Positions 1 to 8,204 of a stretch of DNA of 28,018 nucleotides are shown here, in pieces. Position 1 is the first letter of the stretch, and the number at the start of each line of letters is the position of its first letter. The notes beneath the pieces were generated by a model. It did not search any database and was not told where the DNA came from. It saw nothing but the letters and a program-made list of their open reading frames with translations. The position numbers and the translations under genes are program-made. This DNA comes from Microcaldota archaeon (GTDB taxonomy: Archaea > Aenigmatarchaeota > Aenigmatarchaeia > QMZP01 > QMZT01): contig JAADIF010000085.1 of assembly GCA_013151465.1 (NCBI GenBank), positions 1-28,018 of the forward strand, written 5' to 3'.

Positions 1-115
1 AATACGAATCGATAAAATTTCTCCATGAAAATAATCGTGCAACTATTCCTATGTTTCGTACCCTTTCAAAAAACAATCTTATCTTCTCAATATTGACGTT
101 GCCGCTTTCGCCCAT
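1..115 (-). CDS. Partial hypothetical protein (C-terminal part outside the window)
   Basis: An open frame runs from an ATG at 113-115 on the minus strand to the window edge and would encode MGESGNVNIEKIRLFFERVR followed by about 18 more residues. It is rich in Lys, Arg, Ile and Phe and shows no stop. A TTTAAA box at 138-143 lies about 25 bases before the ATG, as at several other genes in this window that look leaderless, which supports the start. The family is not recognised; the amphipathic, basic start could be a small helical or membrane-associated protein. Only 38 codons are visible, so the call is weak. Confidence 0.42.
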   Translation of the reverse strand, partial: MGESGNVNIEKIRLFFERVRNIGIVARLFSWRNFIDSY

Positions 116-138
116 GCCATAGATATGGTGTTCTTGAT

Positions 139-831
139 TTAAAGGTTTGTCTCTGCAGTTTCAGATATTTTCTTCCATAACCTTGAAAATATATATCCGT
201 AAACAACCGACCCCAAGAGAAGAGAAATTATGGTTTTTCCTGCAGTTGCCATCGTTAGCTCGTTTAAAATGAATGGTGGCATTATGTATAACAACAAAGT
301 TATGACTGCAAAAAATATGAATGCTTTCCTGAATGCATTCTTGCCTGGCAACTGTTCCCATAGATGGATGGTTGCCATTCCTATCAAGATGCCGATTATC
401 GTTCCAATACACACATCTGATAACAGACCAATCACAGAAGACAAGGATATTATACTTTTTATTGCGATTCCAACCATATTTGGATTGCCTCCGGACATGG
501 ATAGAACAAATGCCACAATCACAGCGAATAATATCCCTAAGACTGTAACAACCGCACCCGCAGCAACACCTGCAATAACTCCCGGTTTTATCCCTTCCTT
601 AAAATCGCCTTTTGTAATATCCAGACTCTTCAATCTGTCTCCATCATATTCCAATTCTTCATTTTCAGTGTTGTATTGTTGTGATCGAACCGAAAGACCT
701 GCCTGCAGGATGGCCTCATCAATTTCTGCTAAGCTATAACCTTCTTTCAGAAGTTCGTTTTTTAGGGCATCTACACTGTAGCCCTTTGAACTCCATTCCT
801 TAAGATATGAAACAATCCGTTCATCTGTCAT
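139..831 (-). CDS. UBA-like N-terminal domain plus multi-pass membrane protein
   Basis: A 230-residue protein. Residues 1-45 (ERIVSYLKEWSSKGYSVDAL and following) resemble the small three-helix, UBA-like module often found at the N-terminus of archaeal membrane proteins, with the pattern 'GYS..AL...LL..GYS..EI..AI'. After a polar linker, residues about 84-225 hold four or five hydrophobic helices rich in Gly, Ile and Val. The C-terminus is polar (WKKISETAETNL). No catalytic motif is visible. The UBA-like part probably faces the cytoplasm and binds a peptide or protein. It is the first gene of a minus-strand run with a partial gene downstream. Function unknown. Confidence 0.75.
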   Translation of the reverse strand: MTDERIVSYLKEWSSKGYSVDALKNELLKEGYSLAEIDEAILQAGLSVRSQQYNTENEELEYDGDRLKSLDITKGDFKEGIKPGVIAGVAAGAVVTVLGILFAVIVAFVLSMSGGNPNMVGIAIKSIISLSSVIGLLSDVCIGTIIGILIGMATIHLWEQLPGKNAFRKAFIFFAVITLLLYIMPPFILNELTMATAGKTIISLLLGSVVYGYIFSRLWKKISETAETNL

Positions 832-862
832 AAGAAATATTTGCCAATCTTCCTATAAATGT

Positions 863-1180
863 TCATCCCACGATGGCAGATTCCCATGTTCCATGAAGAT
901 TGCACGTTGCCCTGGCCATTATCTTAGAGGTCTCGACTGTTCTTTCATCGAGCTCAAATGTTGCTGCCGGCTCATCCTCATCATCAAGTTCTTTTTCGGC
1001 GGCGATATTGCCGTCGACAAGCAACTCTATGTTCGTGATTAGATGCTCCGGATTCATCGGATGCGTGATGCCAGAACCCACCTTCACAATGACTTTCCCT
1101 GCTATTATCTCAACAGAAGGTGTATGTTTTTTTTCGAAATCTGTCATTGAATCAATATGCTTAGGCCTGTTTATCTTCAT
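863..1180 (-). CDS. sor: Superoxide reductase (neelaredoxin type)
   Basis: A 105-residue one-iron superoxide reductase, which reduces superoxide to hydrogen peroxide in the cytoplasm, normally with rubredoxin as donor. The iron ligands are visible: His in EKKHTP (about residue 19), the two His of HPMNPEH (about 41 and 47) and Cys/His of CNLHGTW near the C-terminus. There is no desulforedoxin domain, so this is the short 1Fe class. At the place of the Pyrococcus sixth ligand Glu (two residues before the first His) there is a Lys; Glu is one residue earlier. The start has a strong Shine-Dalgarno GGAGGT five bases upstream. SepF lies upstream on the same strand. Confidence 0.9.
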   Translation of the reverse strand: MKINRPKHIDSMTDFEKKHTPSVEIIAGKVIVKVGSGITHPMNPEHLITNIELLVDGNIAAEKELDDEDEPAATFELDERTVETSKIMARATCNLHGTWESAIVG

Positions 1181-1208
1181 ATTTCAACCTCCCCTCTGAT
1201 AGATGAGT

Positions 1209-1562
1209 TTATTTTGCAAGCGCAGCGTATTCAGGCGTTATAAGAAGCCAGTCAGAATCAACGCCTACTATATTTCCGTTATTTGCGACAACTGTCTTCT
1301 TGAGCTTCTCGACAGATCTTTTGAGTTCGCCGATGTCTTTTTCTTTCATTTCTTTTATTTTAAGAAATACAACATGACCACTTCTTATTGCCCTCAATAT
1401 CCTGTCAGTATCGGAGAAATCAGCAAGGTTCTCAACTGCTATCGAGAGTTTTCCACTTCTGTCGGAATCGTTCATCACGTTGACTTCGAAATATTCCTCT
1501 CCAATATTGTTCACATCAAAATCAACATCATTATCCTTTGAGAATATTCCTTTCAGCCCCAT
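1209..1562 (-). CDS. sepF: Archaeal SepF-like cell division protein
   Basis: SepF anchors the FtsZ ring to the membrane in archaea that divide with FtsZ. The conserved core is present: 'DRILRAIRSGHVVFLKIKEM' followed by a Lys/Asp-rich helix, 'VEKLKKTVVANNGNIVGVDS' and 'DWLLITP'. The N-terminal MGLKGIF could be the start of the membrane-targeting helix, followed by an acidic linker. The start chosen is ATG 1560-1562 because GGAGGG lies six bases before it; the longer reading from 1580 would put the ribosome site inside the gene. 117 residues is a usual archaeal length. FtsZ itself is not in this window. Confidence 0.85.
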   Translation of the reverse strand: MGLKGIFSKDNDVDFDVNNIGEEYFEVNVMNDSDRSGKLSIAVENLADFSDTDRILRAIRSGHVVFLKIKEMKEKDIGELKRSVEKLKKTVVANNGNIVGVDSDWLLITPEYAALAK

Positions 1563-1719
1563 AATCATCCCTCCATGCAAAAATTATATCCCGCAAAATC
1601 GAATGCGATCTTTGCTATCGATAACCTCCCAAAACTTACTATAATATTAAAAATAAAGTTTAAATATGAACACTGTACCCTGTCCCGGGGAAACGACTTT
1701 TTCAGAACAGGTTCTCTTT

Positions 1720-2787
1720 CTAATCTACTTCCAGGGCGTTTGTCACTTCTTTAATGAAGCCGTTAATATCTTTCACTAGCGCTCCTGCAGCTTTCCTGTG
1801 ACCGCCGCCACTTCCTATGCCGGCCGATGCCGCCTTTGCAAGAGATCCAACATCAACATGACCATCCTGACATCTCAGAGAAACCTTGTACATGTTGTCC
1901 CATTTCTTGTATATTATAACAACCATATTGGGGTATTTCTCAGATATGAGAGAAGATATCACTGATGATATGGAAAAATCACTTTTTATCTCATAAATAA
2001 CGCTTCCCTTTCCGTCATCTTTCTTGCCGTTCTTCTCAAAGTCTTCAGTTATCCTCTTTATCTCTTTCGAAAGCATTTCATGCCATCTGGAAAGCTTATT
2101 GTCTGATATGAAATCATAAAACGATCCGCTTGCAACAATCTTTCTCAGCGAATATCCCGCACCCCACACGCCTTTCACGGTTATTGAGGCGGATATCATC
2201 TCTGCTCCTTTTGAAAGTGTGCTCGCCATTATATCGCCTTCGACAAGCTTCGGATCCTTTCTTCTTACGCTTTCGATAACGTCGGGACAGTCCTTTGTGC
2301 CATAGTCGCCTATAACACCGATTCCCGCAATCCATGAGTATCTCTCGGACTCGAACCCCATTGCACTTAGCATCTTCCAGATTATGCAGCTTGCTGGCAT
2401 GTACATGTTCTTGTATTCATCAAGCAGCATATTGTTTATGTGCACCATTCCAAGCTCGTTGAGATCTCTTTCAAAGGGATGATGATCTATGACAGATATT
2501 TTTACCCCTTCAATTCTATGCAGCAAATGCTGCAGTTTTTCATAATGCTGGTCGGCAGGTATGTCCACAAACGTTATTGATTCCGGATTAATATCTGACA
2601 GTTGCCTTATGAACTTGTCATCTATTATCGGCCCTTCGCGGCATATTGTTGTAAAGCCCGAAAAAAATTTCATTAATTGTGCAGCGGATGTGACACCGTC
2701 TGCATCCCTGTGATATACTAACACCTTCTTCCCGTCAGAAGAGAATATCTTTTTGAGCTTCTCCAGTGCATTTTCATCAAAAATCAT
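1720..2787 (-). CDS. DHH/DHHA1 family phosphoesterase (RecJ-like)
   Basis: A 355-residue DHH-superfamily protein. Metal-binding motifs are HRDADG (H26-G31), VDIPAD (around 74), DHHPF (D101-H103) and GDYG (around 160). The C-terminal DHHA1 substrate-binding domain has GSGGGHRKAAGA near residue 325. Archaeal relatives are RecJ-like exonucleases, GINS-associated nucleases or nanoRNase/oligonucleotide phosphodiesterases; sequence alone does not separate these. No OB-fold or membrane segment is visible. The gene is monocistronic by spacing, with a TTTTTAAA box on the minus strand at about 2811-2818, and is divergent from the mevalonate operon. Confidence 0.85.
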   Translation of the reverse strand: MIFDENALEKLKKIFSSDGKKVLVYHRDADGVTSAAQLMKFFSGFTTICREGPIIDDKFIRQLSDINPESITFVDIPADQHYEKLQHLLHRIEGVKISVIDHHPFERDLNELGMVHINNMLLDEYKNMYMPASCIIWKMLSAMGFESERYSWIAGIGVIGDYGTKDCPDVIESVRRKDPKLVEGDIMASTLSKGAEMISASITVKGVWGAGYSLRKIVASGSFYDFISDNKLSRWHEMLSKEIKRITEDFEKNGKKDDGKGSVIYEIKSDFSISSVISSLISEKYPNMVVIIYKKWDNMYKVSLRCQDGHVDVGSLAKAASAGIGSGGGHRKAAGALVKDINGFIKEVTNALEVD

Positions 2788-2904
2788 AGAACTTATATGA
2801 AGCGCGCAGGTTTAAAAAGGGATGTATAGAATGTATAATCTTTCTTGTCACAATATTAATAAATCCCCAACAATTATTAATAAATCTATGAAAGGGTTAT
2901 ATTT

Positions 2905-3879
2905 ATGAAAAAGAAGGTCATATCTGTAGCATATCCAACTATACCGGTAGTTTTCGTTTCCTCTGTACATCCAGATAGAATACCTCTTCACAATACAATG
3001 GGCCTTGCCGTGACTGACTTGAATGAAGAAACGAGGGTTGAGACAGAAGTTGAAATTAGCGGAAAAAATATAGAATTCATGCTTAACGGAAAACCTCTCG
3101 AAAAAGATAAAATGAGAGACCTTGAAAAAATAGTGAAAATTTTTGAAGAAAAATCTAAAGGTAATGTAAACGGTCTTAAAATTGAATCAAATAACTACAA
3201 AATCTATTCAGGGAGTAGCGACGCCGGGGCGGCGGCGCTTGTTGTCGCACTCGATGCACTTTTTGAAACGAAAATGACAAAGGATGAACTCGCAGAAATA
3301 TCGATGTTGCTTTCGGAATCGTCTGTAAGAGCGATGTATGGGGGTCTTAATGAGCTTAATGTTGACGGATATCCAAAATTTTATGGCAAGCTGATTGCAG
3401 ATGAAAAAGACCTTGAAGGTTTAAGGATATTTGCCATAGGCTTCGATTATCCTACGAGGGTTTCTGCAGAGGAAATATTTCATGCGTGTAGAAGCAACCC
3501 TTTTTATGAGTATCGCCTTAAAATGGTACCGCAATGGATTGCAAGAATAAAGCTCGGTATCCTCCATAAAGATTGGCATGCAGTTTTTTCTGCAGCTGAG
3601 GAAAACTGCGCAAATGCGCATTACCTTTATGAGTCAATGGGGCTTCGCTCAAGGAAAAAGGAAATGATGAATGTTGTAATAGATGTCGAAGAAATAAGAG
3701 CGAATGGTCTTCCATGCTACTGGACAGCAGGAGGCGGAAAGGTCATCAATGTGTTTTCGTGGGGAAATGAAGCAGAGAAAGTGAAAAAGGAACTTGAGAA
3801 ACGCGGGCATAAAATAACCGAATATAAAGTTGCTCCTGGCGCAAAGGTTATAAAAAGGAATAGAGAGGTGGGATTATGA
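2905..3879 (+). CDS. Mevalonate 3-kinase-like protein (GHMP/mevalonate decarboxylase family)
   Basis: A 324-residue member of the mevalonate-diphosphate-decarboxylase family. It resembles the Thermoplasma acidophilum mevalonate 3-kinase as I remember it: 'AYPTI.VV' at the start, 'PLH...G.A..D', 'SGSSDAGAA' (phosphate-binding loop), 'SES..R...GGL', 'FDY' and a C-terminal TAGGGK loop. The decarboxylase Asp in the usual 'FDAGPN' loop is missing (TAGGGK), and the KYWGK lysine motif is absent, which fits a kinase without decarboxylase activity. Expected reaction: ATP plus mevalonate to mevalonate 3-phosphate. It heads the operon; its stop overlaps the next start (ATGA). Assignment to substrate is from family and context. 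Confidence 0.8.
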   Translation: MKKKVISVAYPTIPVVFVSSVHPDRIPLHNTMGLAVTDLNEETRVETEVEISGKNIEFMLNGKPLEKDKMRDLEKIVKIFEEKSKGNVNGLKIESNNYKIYSGSSDAGAAALVVALDALFETKMTKDELAEISMLLSESSVRAMYGGLNELNVDGYPKFYGKLIADEKDLEGLRIFAIGFDYPTRVSAEEIFHACRSNPFYEYRLKMVPQWIARIKLGILHKDWHAVFSAAEENCANAHYLYESMGLRSRKKEMMNVVIDVEEIRANGLPCYWTAGGGKVINVFSWGNEAEKVKKELEKRGHKITEYKVAPGAKVIKRNREVGL

Positions 3880-4763
3880 TTTACGATAAGAATAATTCAC
3901 TTTTTTTGGCAACAGGGCTTTCTTTGGAAAAAATTTCGGAAGTGTTGAAGTCGGGCAATGCTGAAGAGAAGCTTGGCGAATTCGGGGAGAAATACCTCAA
4001 AAGGTATAAAACTTTCAAAGAGTATAAGGAGCTTGTTTCAAAAGGAGAGGTAAAAGATTCCCTTGTTCCTATCATCGCCGCGCTTCCATGCATTGGTAAG
4101 ACGACTGTATCACGGGAAATTGCAACCGCTTTCGGAACAGGCAATGTTATGGGAGGCGATTCTATAAGGGCTGCATTCAGAGAATTGATAAGCAAGAAAG
4201 AGCATCCTGAATTCTTCTGCAGTGTTTACGGGGCATGGCAGTTTGTCGGTGATGGAACTGAAACAGAAGAAAACATAATCGAAGGATTCTACAAACAGTC
4301 CAGCATAATGAATAATCTTATGCAGAGGATTGTTGCAGACAGGGGCATGAGGGATGGAGAGAGCATGGTAATAGAATATCTTCACTTCCTTCCTACCCAA
4401 TATGAAAAGGCGGTCCTTGAGCATCCCAGTGTTATACCTATAGTGCTAAGGCTCGATTCTAAAGAAGAGCATGAAAGAAGGGTCAATATGAGAGATACTT
4501 CTACGCATCTGAAAGGCAATGGAAAGCGCCTCATACCTGCACTTGAAAAATACAGAATGATGCAGGAGGTGCAGTGCGAGGATGCGAAGAAAGCAGGAGT
4601 GCCTGTCATATCTACAGATAATTTTGAAGAGGCACTCGACAAGATATTTGATATTATCTATGAACATATAGAAAGGATAATAGAGCTTAAGAATACGCCA
4701 CATGACAATATAGAGATTATAAGAAAGGTCATGGAAGAGAGGTCATTGAATCCTGATAAATAG
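3876..4763 (+). CDS. 2-phosphoglycerate kinase-like P-loop kinase, probable mevalonate-3-phosphate 5-kinase
   Basis: A 295-residue P-loop kinase of the 2-phosphoglycerate kinase family: an N-terminal helical region (1-65), Walker A ALPCIGKTT at about 70-78, GGDSIRAAFRE, a Walker-B-like VIEYLHFLP and an Arg-rich lid 'EEHERRVNMRD'. Established knowledge: in Thermoplasma the enzyme that phosphorylates mevalonate 3-phosphate at the 5-OH (Ta0762) belongs to this family. Translation is coupled to the mevalonate-3-kinase-like gene by a 4-base overlap, and a bisphosphate-decarboxylase-like gene follows after 10 bases, so I infer that role. A true 2-phosphoglycerate kinase feeding the cyclic-DPG synthetase at 17361 is the alternative. 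Confidence 0.72.
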   Translation: MIYDKNNSLFLATGLSLEKISEVLKSGNAEEKLGEFGEKYLKRYKTFKEYKELVSKGEVKDSLVPIIAALPCIGKTTVSREIATAFGTGNVMGGDSIRAAFRELISKKEHPEFFCSVYGAWQFVGDGTETEENIIEGFYKQSSIMNNLMQRIVADRGMRDGESMVIEYLHFLPTQYEKAVLEHPSVIPIVLRLDSKEEHERRVNMRDTSTHLKGNGKRLIPALEKYRMMQEVQCEDAKKAGVPVISTDNFEEALDKIFDIIYEHIERIIELKNTPHDNIEIIRKVMEERSLNPDK

Positions 4764-4773
4764 AGGTGATATC

Positions 4774-5961
4774 ATGGTGGAATTTGCAAAAGAAGAGCTT
4801 GAGATGATAGAAAATGGTGACAAAGAAGTCATGCAATGGGTAAGGGAGAATGTAGGATGGATAGAGGAGGAATGGCCGAAAATCCCTCAGAAAGAAGAAG
4901 TTTCGGGCGAGGCATATGTAAAGGCCCATCCGATTTTAGGTATAGAAAAATATCTCGGTATGTGTGACAAGTCTGAAAGGTTGGCATGGTTTCCTTCATT
5001 GAAATTCACAAACGACTCTTTCACGACAAAGACATGGATTAAATTTGACCCATCACTTTCAGAAGATGTGATAATATTCGGAGATGAACTTGCAGGAGAC
5101 AAGGACAGGAAACGGTACCTTAAAATCATAGATAAGTTCAGGGAATGGACAGGATGCAAGACAAAATGTGTTGTTGTTTCAAAACATATACCAAAAATAC
5201 CTGCAAAGGCAAAGGGACTCGGCTTAAGTGCAGCCTCTGGCGGAGCGGCTGCAAAAGCCATAATAGAAGCGGCACTGCCTGAACTCAACGGGAACAAAAG
5301 GTTTCTCAATGTCCTTTCAAGATACCTTTCCGGCTCATCAACATCATCTTCTGCTGGCGGTTTTTCGGTGTGGTTTTCCCATTATGGCATAGACTCGAAA
5401 GACAGCTTTGCAATCCGTTTGGATGAAAAAAACGATGTAAAGCTTGTCGTTGTTCCGATACCAAAATCAATCCACACAGCAAATGCGCATGATGCAGCGC
5501 AGAAATCTGAGTTGTATAAATATTGGGCAACAAACAAGCCAAAAAATGTGCTGAAACTTATGGAAGCGATAAAGAAGAATGATGTGCATGCAATAGGAAT
5601 GATTGCAGAACTTGACTCTCTGAACCTGTTCCATCTGCTTGTTTCAGGCGACGGATTCTTTAACTGGAACGACATAACGCTTGCTGTTCTTACGAAAGTC
5701 ATTGAGCTTAGGAAAGAACATGGGCTTTGTGCATACTGCTCGATGGATACAGGACCAAGTGTTGCCATCATAACAAACAGCGCCGATGCGGAAAATGTGA
5801 AAAGCGAGATAGAAGCTTTCCTAAAAGAAAAAGGGGAAGAATATCCGGTCTATATAGCAGATGAAGCAGGAGCACCGGAAGTGCTTCCACTTGAGCAGAA
5901 AAAGGAGCTTCTAACTGATGAAGTTCTCGCCATTCTCAAGGAAAAGGGTGTTGAGGTATAA
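4774..5961 (+). CDS. Mevalonate-3,5-bisphosphate decarboxylase-like protein
   Basis: A 395-residue GHMP-fold protein of the decarboxylase family with a long N-terminal extension. Visible motifs: KGLGLSAASGGAAAKAI (phosphate loop), YLSGSSTSSSAGGFSVW (matching 'GSACRS.FGGFVEW' of decarboxylases) and YCSMDTGPSVAIIT, which keeps the catalytic Asp of 'FDAGPN'. This matches the Thermoplasma bisphosphate decarboxylase (Ta0893 family), giving isopentenyl phosphate, CO2 and phosphate. The KYWGK motif of ATP-using decarboxylases is absent, as expected for a substrate already phosphorylated at the 3-OH. The start has GAGGTGAT just upstream. The stop codon abuts the next ATG. Confidence 0.82.
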   Translation: MVEFAKEELEMIENGDKEVMQWVRENVGWIEEEWPKIPQKEEVSGEAYVKAHPILGIEKYLGMCDKSERLAWFPSLKFTNDSFTTKTWIKFDPSLSEDVIIFGDELAGDKDRKRYLKIIDKFREWTGCKTKCVVVSKHIPKIPAKAKGLGLSAASGGAAAKAIIEAALPELNGNKRFLNVLSRYLSGSSTSSSAGGFSVWFSHYGIDSKDSFAIRLDEKNDVKLVVVPIPKSIHTANAHDAAQKSELYKYWATNKPKNVLKLMEAIKKNDVHAIGMIAELDSLNLFHLLVSGDGFFNWNDITLAVLTKVIELRKEHGLCAYCSMDTGPSVAIITNSADAENVKSEIEAFLKEKGEEYPVYIADEAGAPEVLPLEQKKELLTDEVLAILKEKGVEV

Positions 5962-6551
5962 ATGAGAAAGCGCTTATATTTGACTTCGGGGGCGTCCTTT
6001 TTACATCATGGGCTGGCATTTTCAGGCGCATCCCCGACGTCACAATTTCAAAAGAAAAGGAAAACGACATCCTTCATGGAGAGCAGTGGATAAAACTCAA
6101 GCACGGAATGATAAAAGAAGATGAATACTGGGATTATTTTATCAGGGAAAGCAAAACGAATCTGAAACGAAGCGATCTCAAGAAAATTGTAAGGGAGATG
6201 ATAATCCCGAATGGCTCCATGCTTGTTTATACAAGGAAACTCGGCAGACATTTTCGCCTCTTCATACTTTCAAATCATGTAAGGGAATGGATTGATTTTC
6301 TTGAAAGAAAATACAAGTTCATGAATATTTTTGAGAAAACATATTTTTCTTTCAATTACGGTGTGAGCAAACCTGATTTGAGTTTTTATCAAATTTTGCT
6401 AGATGAAAACAATCTTGACCCGCAAGAGTGCATCTTTATAGACGATTCTGAAAAGAACGTCAAAAAAGCGCAGGGTTTGGGGATGAACGGAATAGTTTTT
6501 AAAGATGAAAATTCCTTTCTTAAAGAAATTGGCATGCGGGTGGATTTATGA
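5962..6551 (+). pseudogene. HAD-family hydrolase with a frameshift directly after the start codon
   Basis: The reading frame from 5967 to 6551 encodes a full HAD hydrolase: KALIFDFGGVLF (motif I), ILSNH (II), SKPD (III) and IFIDDSEKNV (IV). No start codon exists in this frame before the conserved motif I. The natural start is ATG 5962-5964, with GAGGT four bases before it, but it is one base out of frame. Restoring a four-A run at 5967-5969 gives M-R-K-A-L-I-F-D, so one A appears lost. An intact ATG inside the frame (6108) would remove motif I and the nucleophile. It is a sequencing error or a recent lesion. The gene overlaps the next HAD gene by 4 bases. Confidence 0.75.
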
Positions 6552-7216
6552 GAGACGTTGCAGCAATAATATTCGACTACAACGGCGTTTTGGTGCTCGA
6601 TTTTGATGTGCATGCAGAGGCGTATATGAAGGTGTTTGAAGAGGAGGGGCATCCCATAACAATGGATGAAATGAAAAGCATATTTTGGATGTCTGCAAGA
6701 GATAAGGTAAGGTTTGCGCTTGGGAAAGAGACACCGGAAGAAAAAATAGATGAGGTTCTCAAGAGAAAGGGGGAGATTTTCGCGTCAATCCTTCCCAACT
6801 ACAACATAATCCCTAAAGGTCTTGAAGAGGTTTTGGAAAAGCTTTCCTCTAAATACAAGCTTGGCATCGCGTCAAACTGCTCACTGAAAGACATGAGGCT
6901 TGAATTTGGCGATTTTATGTATTTTTTCAAAGTGATATTAACGGCTGAGGATGTCAGAAGGAAAAAACCTGATCCTTATCCCCTTCTTCTTGCGGCAGAA
7001 AAGCTTGGCTCAAAGCCTGAGGAGTGCGCCTATGTCGGCGATGCTCCCACCGACATGGAAGCAGCAATAAATGCGGGCATGCTCTCTATAGGCATCCCTA
7101 CGGGCGTAAACACGAAAGAAGAGCTCGAGAAAGCGGGTGCGGGGGTTGTGGTGAATAATCTGAACGAACTGAAAAGTGCACTTAGAAAAAAAGTTAAAAC
7201 TGATAAAATCTCATGA
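6548..7216 (+). CDS. HAD-superfamily hydrolase, subfamily IA
   Basis: A 222-residue HAD phosphatase of the phosphoglycolate phosphatase/beta-phosphoglucomutase type. Motif I is IIFDYNGVL: the nucleophile Asp is present, but the second (acid/base) Asp is replaced by Asn. Motif II is IASNCS, motif III is KKPDP and motif IV is YVGDAPTDMEAA. A helical cap lies between residues about 18 and 85. Translationally coupled to the upstream HAD gene (ATGA overlap), and last in the mevalonate operon. It converges with the next gene, overlapping its 3' end by 6 bases. Substrate unknown; the Asn in motif I suggests slow or altered phosphatase chemistry. Confidence 0.82.
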   Translation: MRDVAAIIFDYNGVLVLDFDVHAEAYMKVFEEEGHPITMDEMKSIFWMSARDKVRFALGKETPEEKIDEVLKRKGEIFASILPNYNIIPKGLEEVLEKLSSKYKLGIASNCSLKDMRLEFGDFMYFFKVILTAEDVRRKKPDPYPLLLAAEKLGSKPEECAYVGDAPTDMEAAINAGMLSIGIPTGVNTKEELEKAGAGVVVNNLNELKSALRKKVKTDKIS

Positions 7217-8119
7217 ATAACGGTATAATGACTCGGGAACCTGTCTTTTTTTCGCGGTGTAGTGTATCTGCTCAAAACTTTCTTTCAAGATGACAGGTAT
7301 ATTTTCATCTTTGAATTTACTTGTATAATCTGCAGTTTTTCTTGCCAACGGAGGTGCAAATCCTATGAAATAACCGCCGTTTTTCCTCACTTTTAACCCT
7401 ATTGTATCAAGCGGGGTATCATCCACAACAATTACATCAGCGTAATCAACTTTTAATTTGCGGAGAAGCTCTTCGATGTGTTCTGTCCTATTATACGGAA
7501 TAACTTTTCCGCTTAACATGTGGGCTGATTGCCTCAGGTTTTGATATTCAACTTCTTCCCCTTCAGGAGAAATTAAGACCACATTGTTTGCTTTTCTGTA
7601 AGTTATTTCTGGACCGCCTAAATTACGAATTTTTCTGCATGTCGCATCAATTGCTGGCTGGATGCTGTTTGAGGCAACTATTATAGCCCATCCATCATTA
7701 TACAAATCCTTTAAAACATCCGGAGCATCTTGAGGCAAAACGCCGTGTTGATATATTATATTTTTAAGATTCCTAATACTAAGACCCTTCAGAATCTTAT
7801 TCTTCCATTTAACAGTGTCTTTGCGTCCATATCTGTCTTCATCTCTCATTTCATGACGAACAAAAGTCACAAAATCGCCAAGATCACCTATAGTTTCTAT
7901 ATTTTTCTTTCCACGATTTTGACTCCACAGTGTAATGTAATGTTCTACATTAAATTTCCTACTATACTCTCTTCTGAATTCATCTAATAATGAACGCACA
8001 TCACCCTCATTATGATGCTCGGCAAAAAGGGTAGTTGATCTGCTATTTGTTTGCAAAACACCGTCATGATCAAAAATTATAGCTCCTCTAAACTTTCTAC
8101 GAGGAATTATTGCTGCCAT
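7211..8119 (-). CDS. HAD-like hydrolase, divergent, with enlarged cap
   Basis: A 302-residue protein with HAD motifs: AIIFDHDGVL near residue 13 (DxDGV), IIVASNS at about 150 (motif II) and VIVVDDTPLDTIG near 240 (motif IV). A long, basic insert (about 30-130) forms an unusually large cap. The C-terminal tail after 'GFAPPLARKT' is not typical. It reads against the mevalonate operon and is more AT-rich than its neighbours, which may mark independent acquisition. An AT-rich region with TTTTAAAAAA lies upstream. Substrate unknown; a phosphatase or nucleotidase is the broad expectation. Confidence 0.75.
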   Translation of the reverse strand: MAAIIPRRKFRGAIIFDHDGVLQTNSRSTTLFAEHHNEGDVRSLLDEFRREYSRKFNVEHYITLWSQNRGKKNIETIGDLGDFVTFVRHEMRDEDRYGRKDTVKWKNKILKGLSIRNLKNIIYQHGVLPQDAPDVLKDLYNDGWAIIVASNSIQPAIDATCRKIRNLGGPEITYRKANNVVLISPEGEEVEYQNLRQSAHMLSGKVIPYNRTEHIEELLRKLKVDYADVIVVDDTPLDTIGLKVRKNGGYFIGFAPPLARKTADYTSKFKDENIPVILKESFEQIHYTAKKRQVPESLYRYS

Positions 8120-8204
8120 ATAAAGGTTATTGAAGGAAAAATTTTAAAAAACATTATTGTTTCAACAAAAAACATTTTTCAGAAATTAACTTATTAACCA
8201 TCGT

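Noticed and set aside
3876..4763. Plain 2-phosphoglycerate kinase for cyclic-DPG synthesis
   Set aside because: Not excluded, but overlap coupling to mevalonate genes on both sides makes mevalonate 3-phosphate the likelier substrate.
6108..6551. HAD gene starting at the internal ATG 6108
   Set aside because: This would remove the motif-I nucleophile encoded at 5979-5996; the frameshifted longer gene explains the sequence better.
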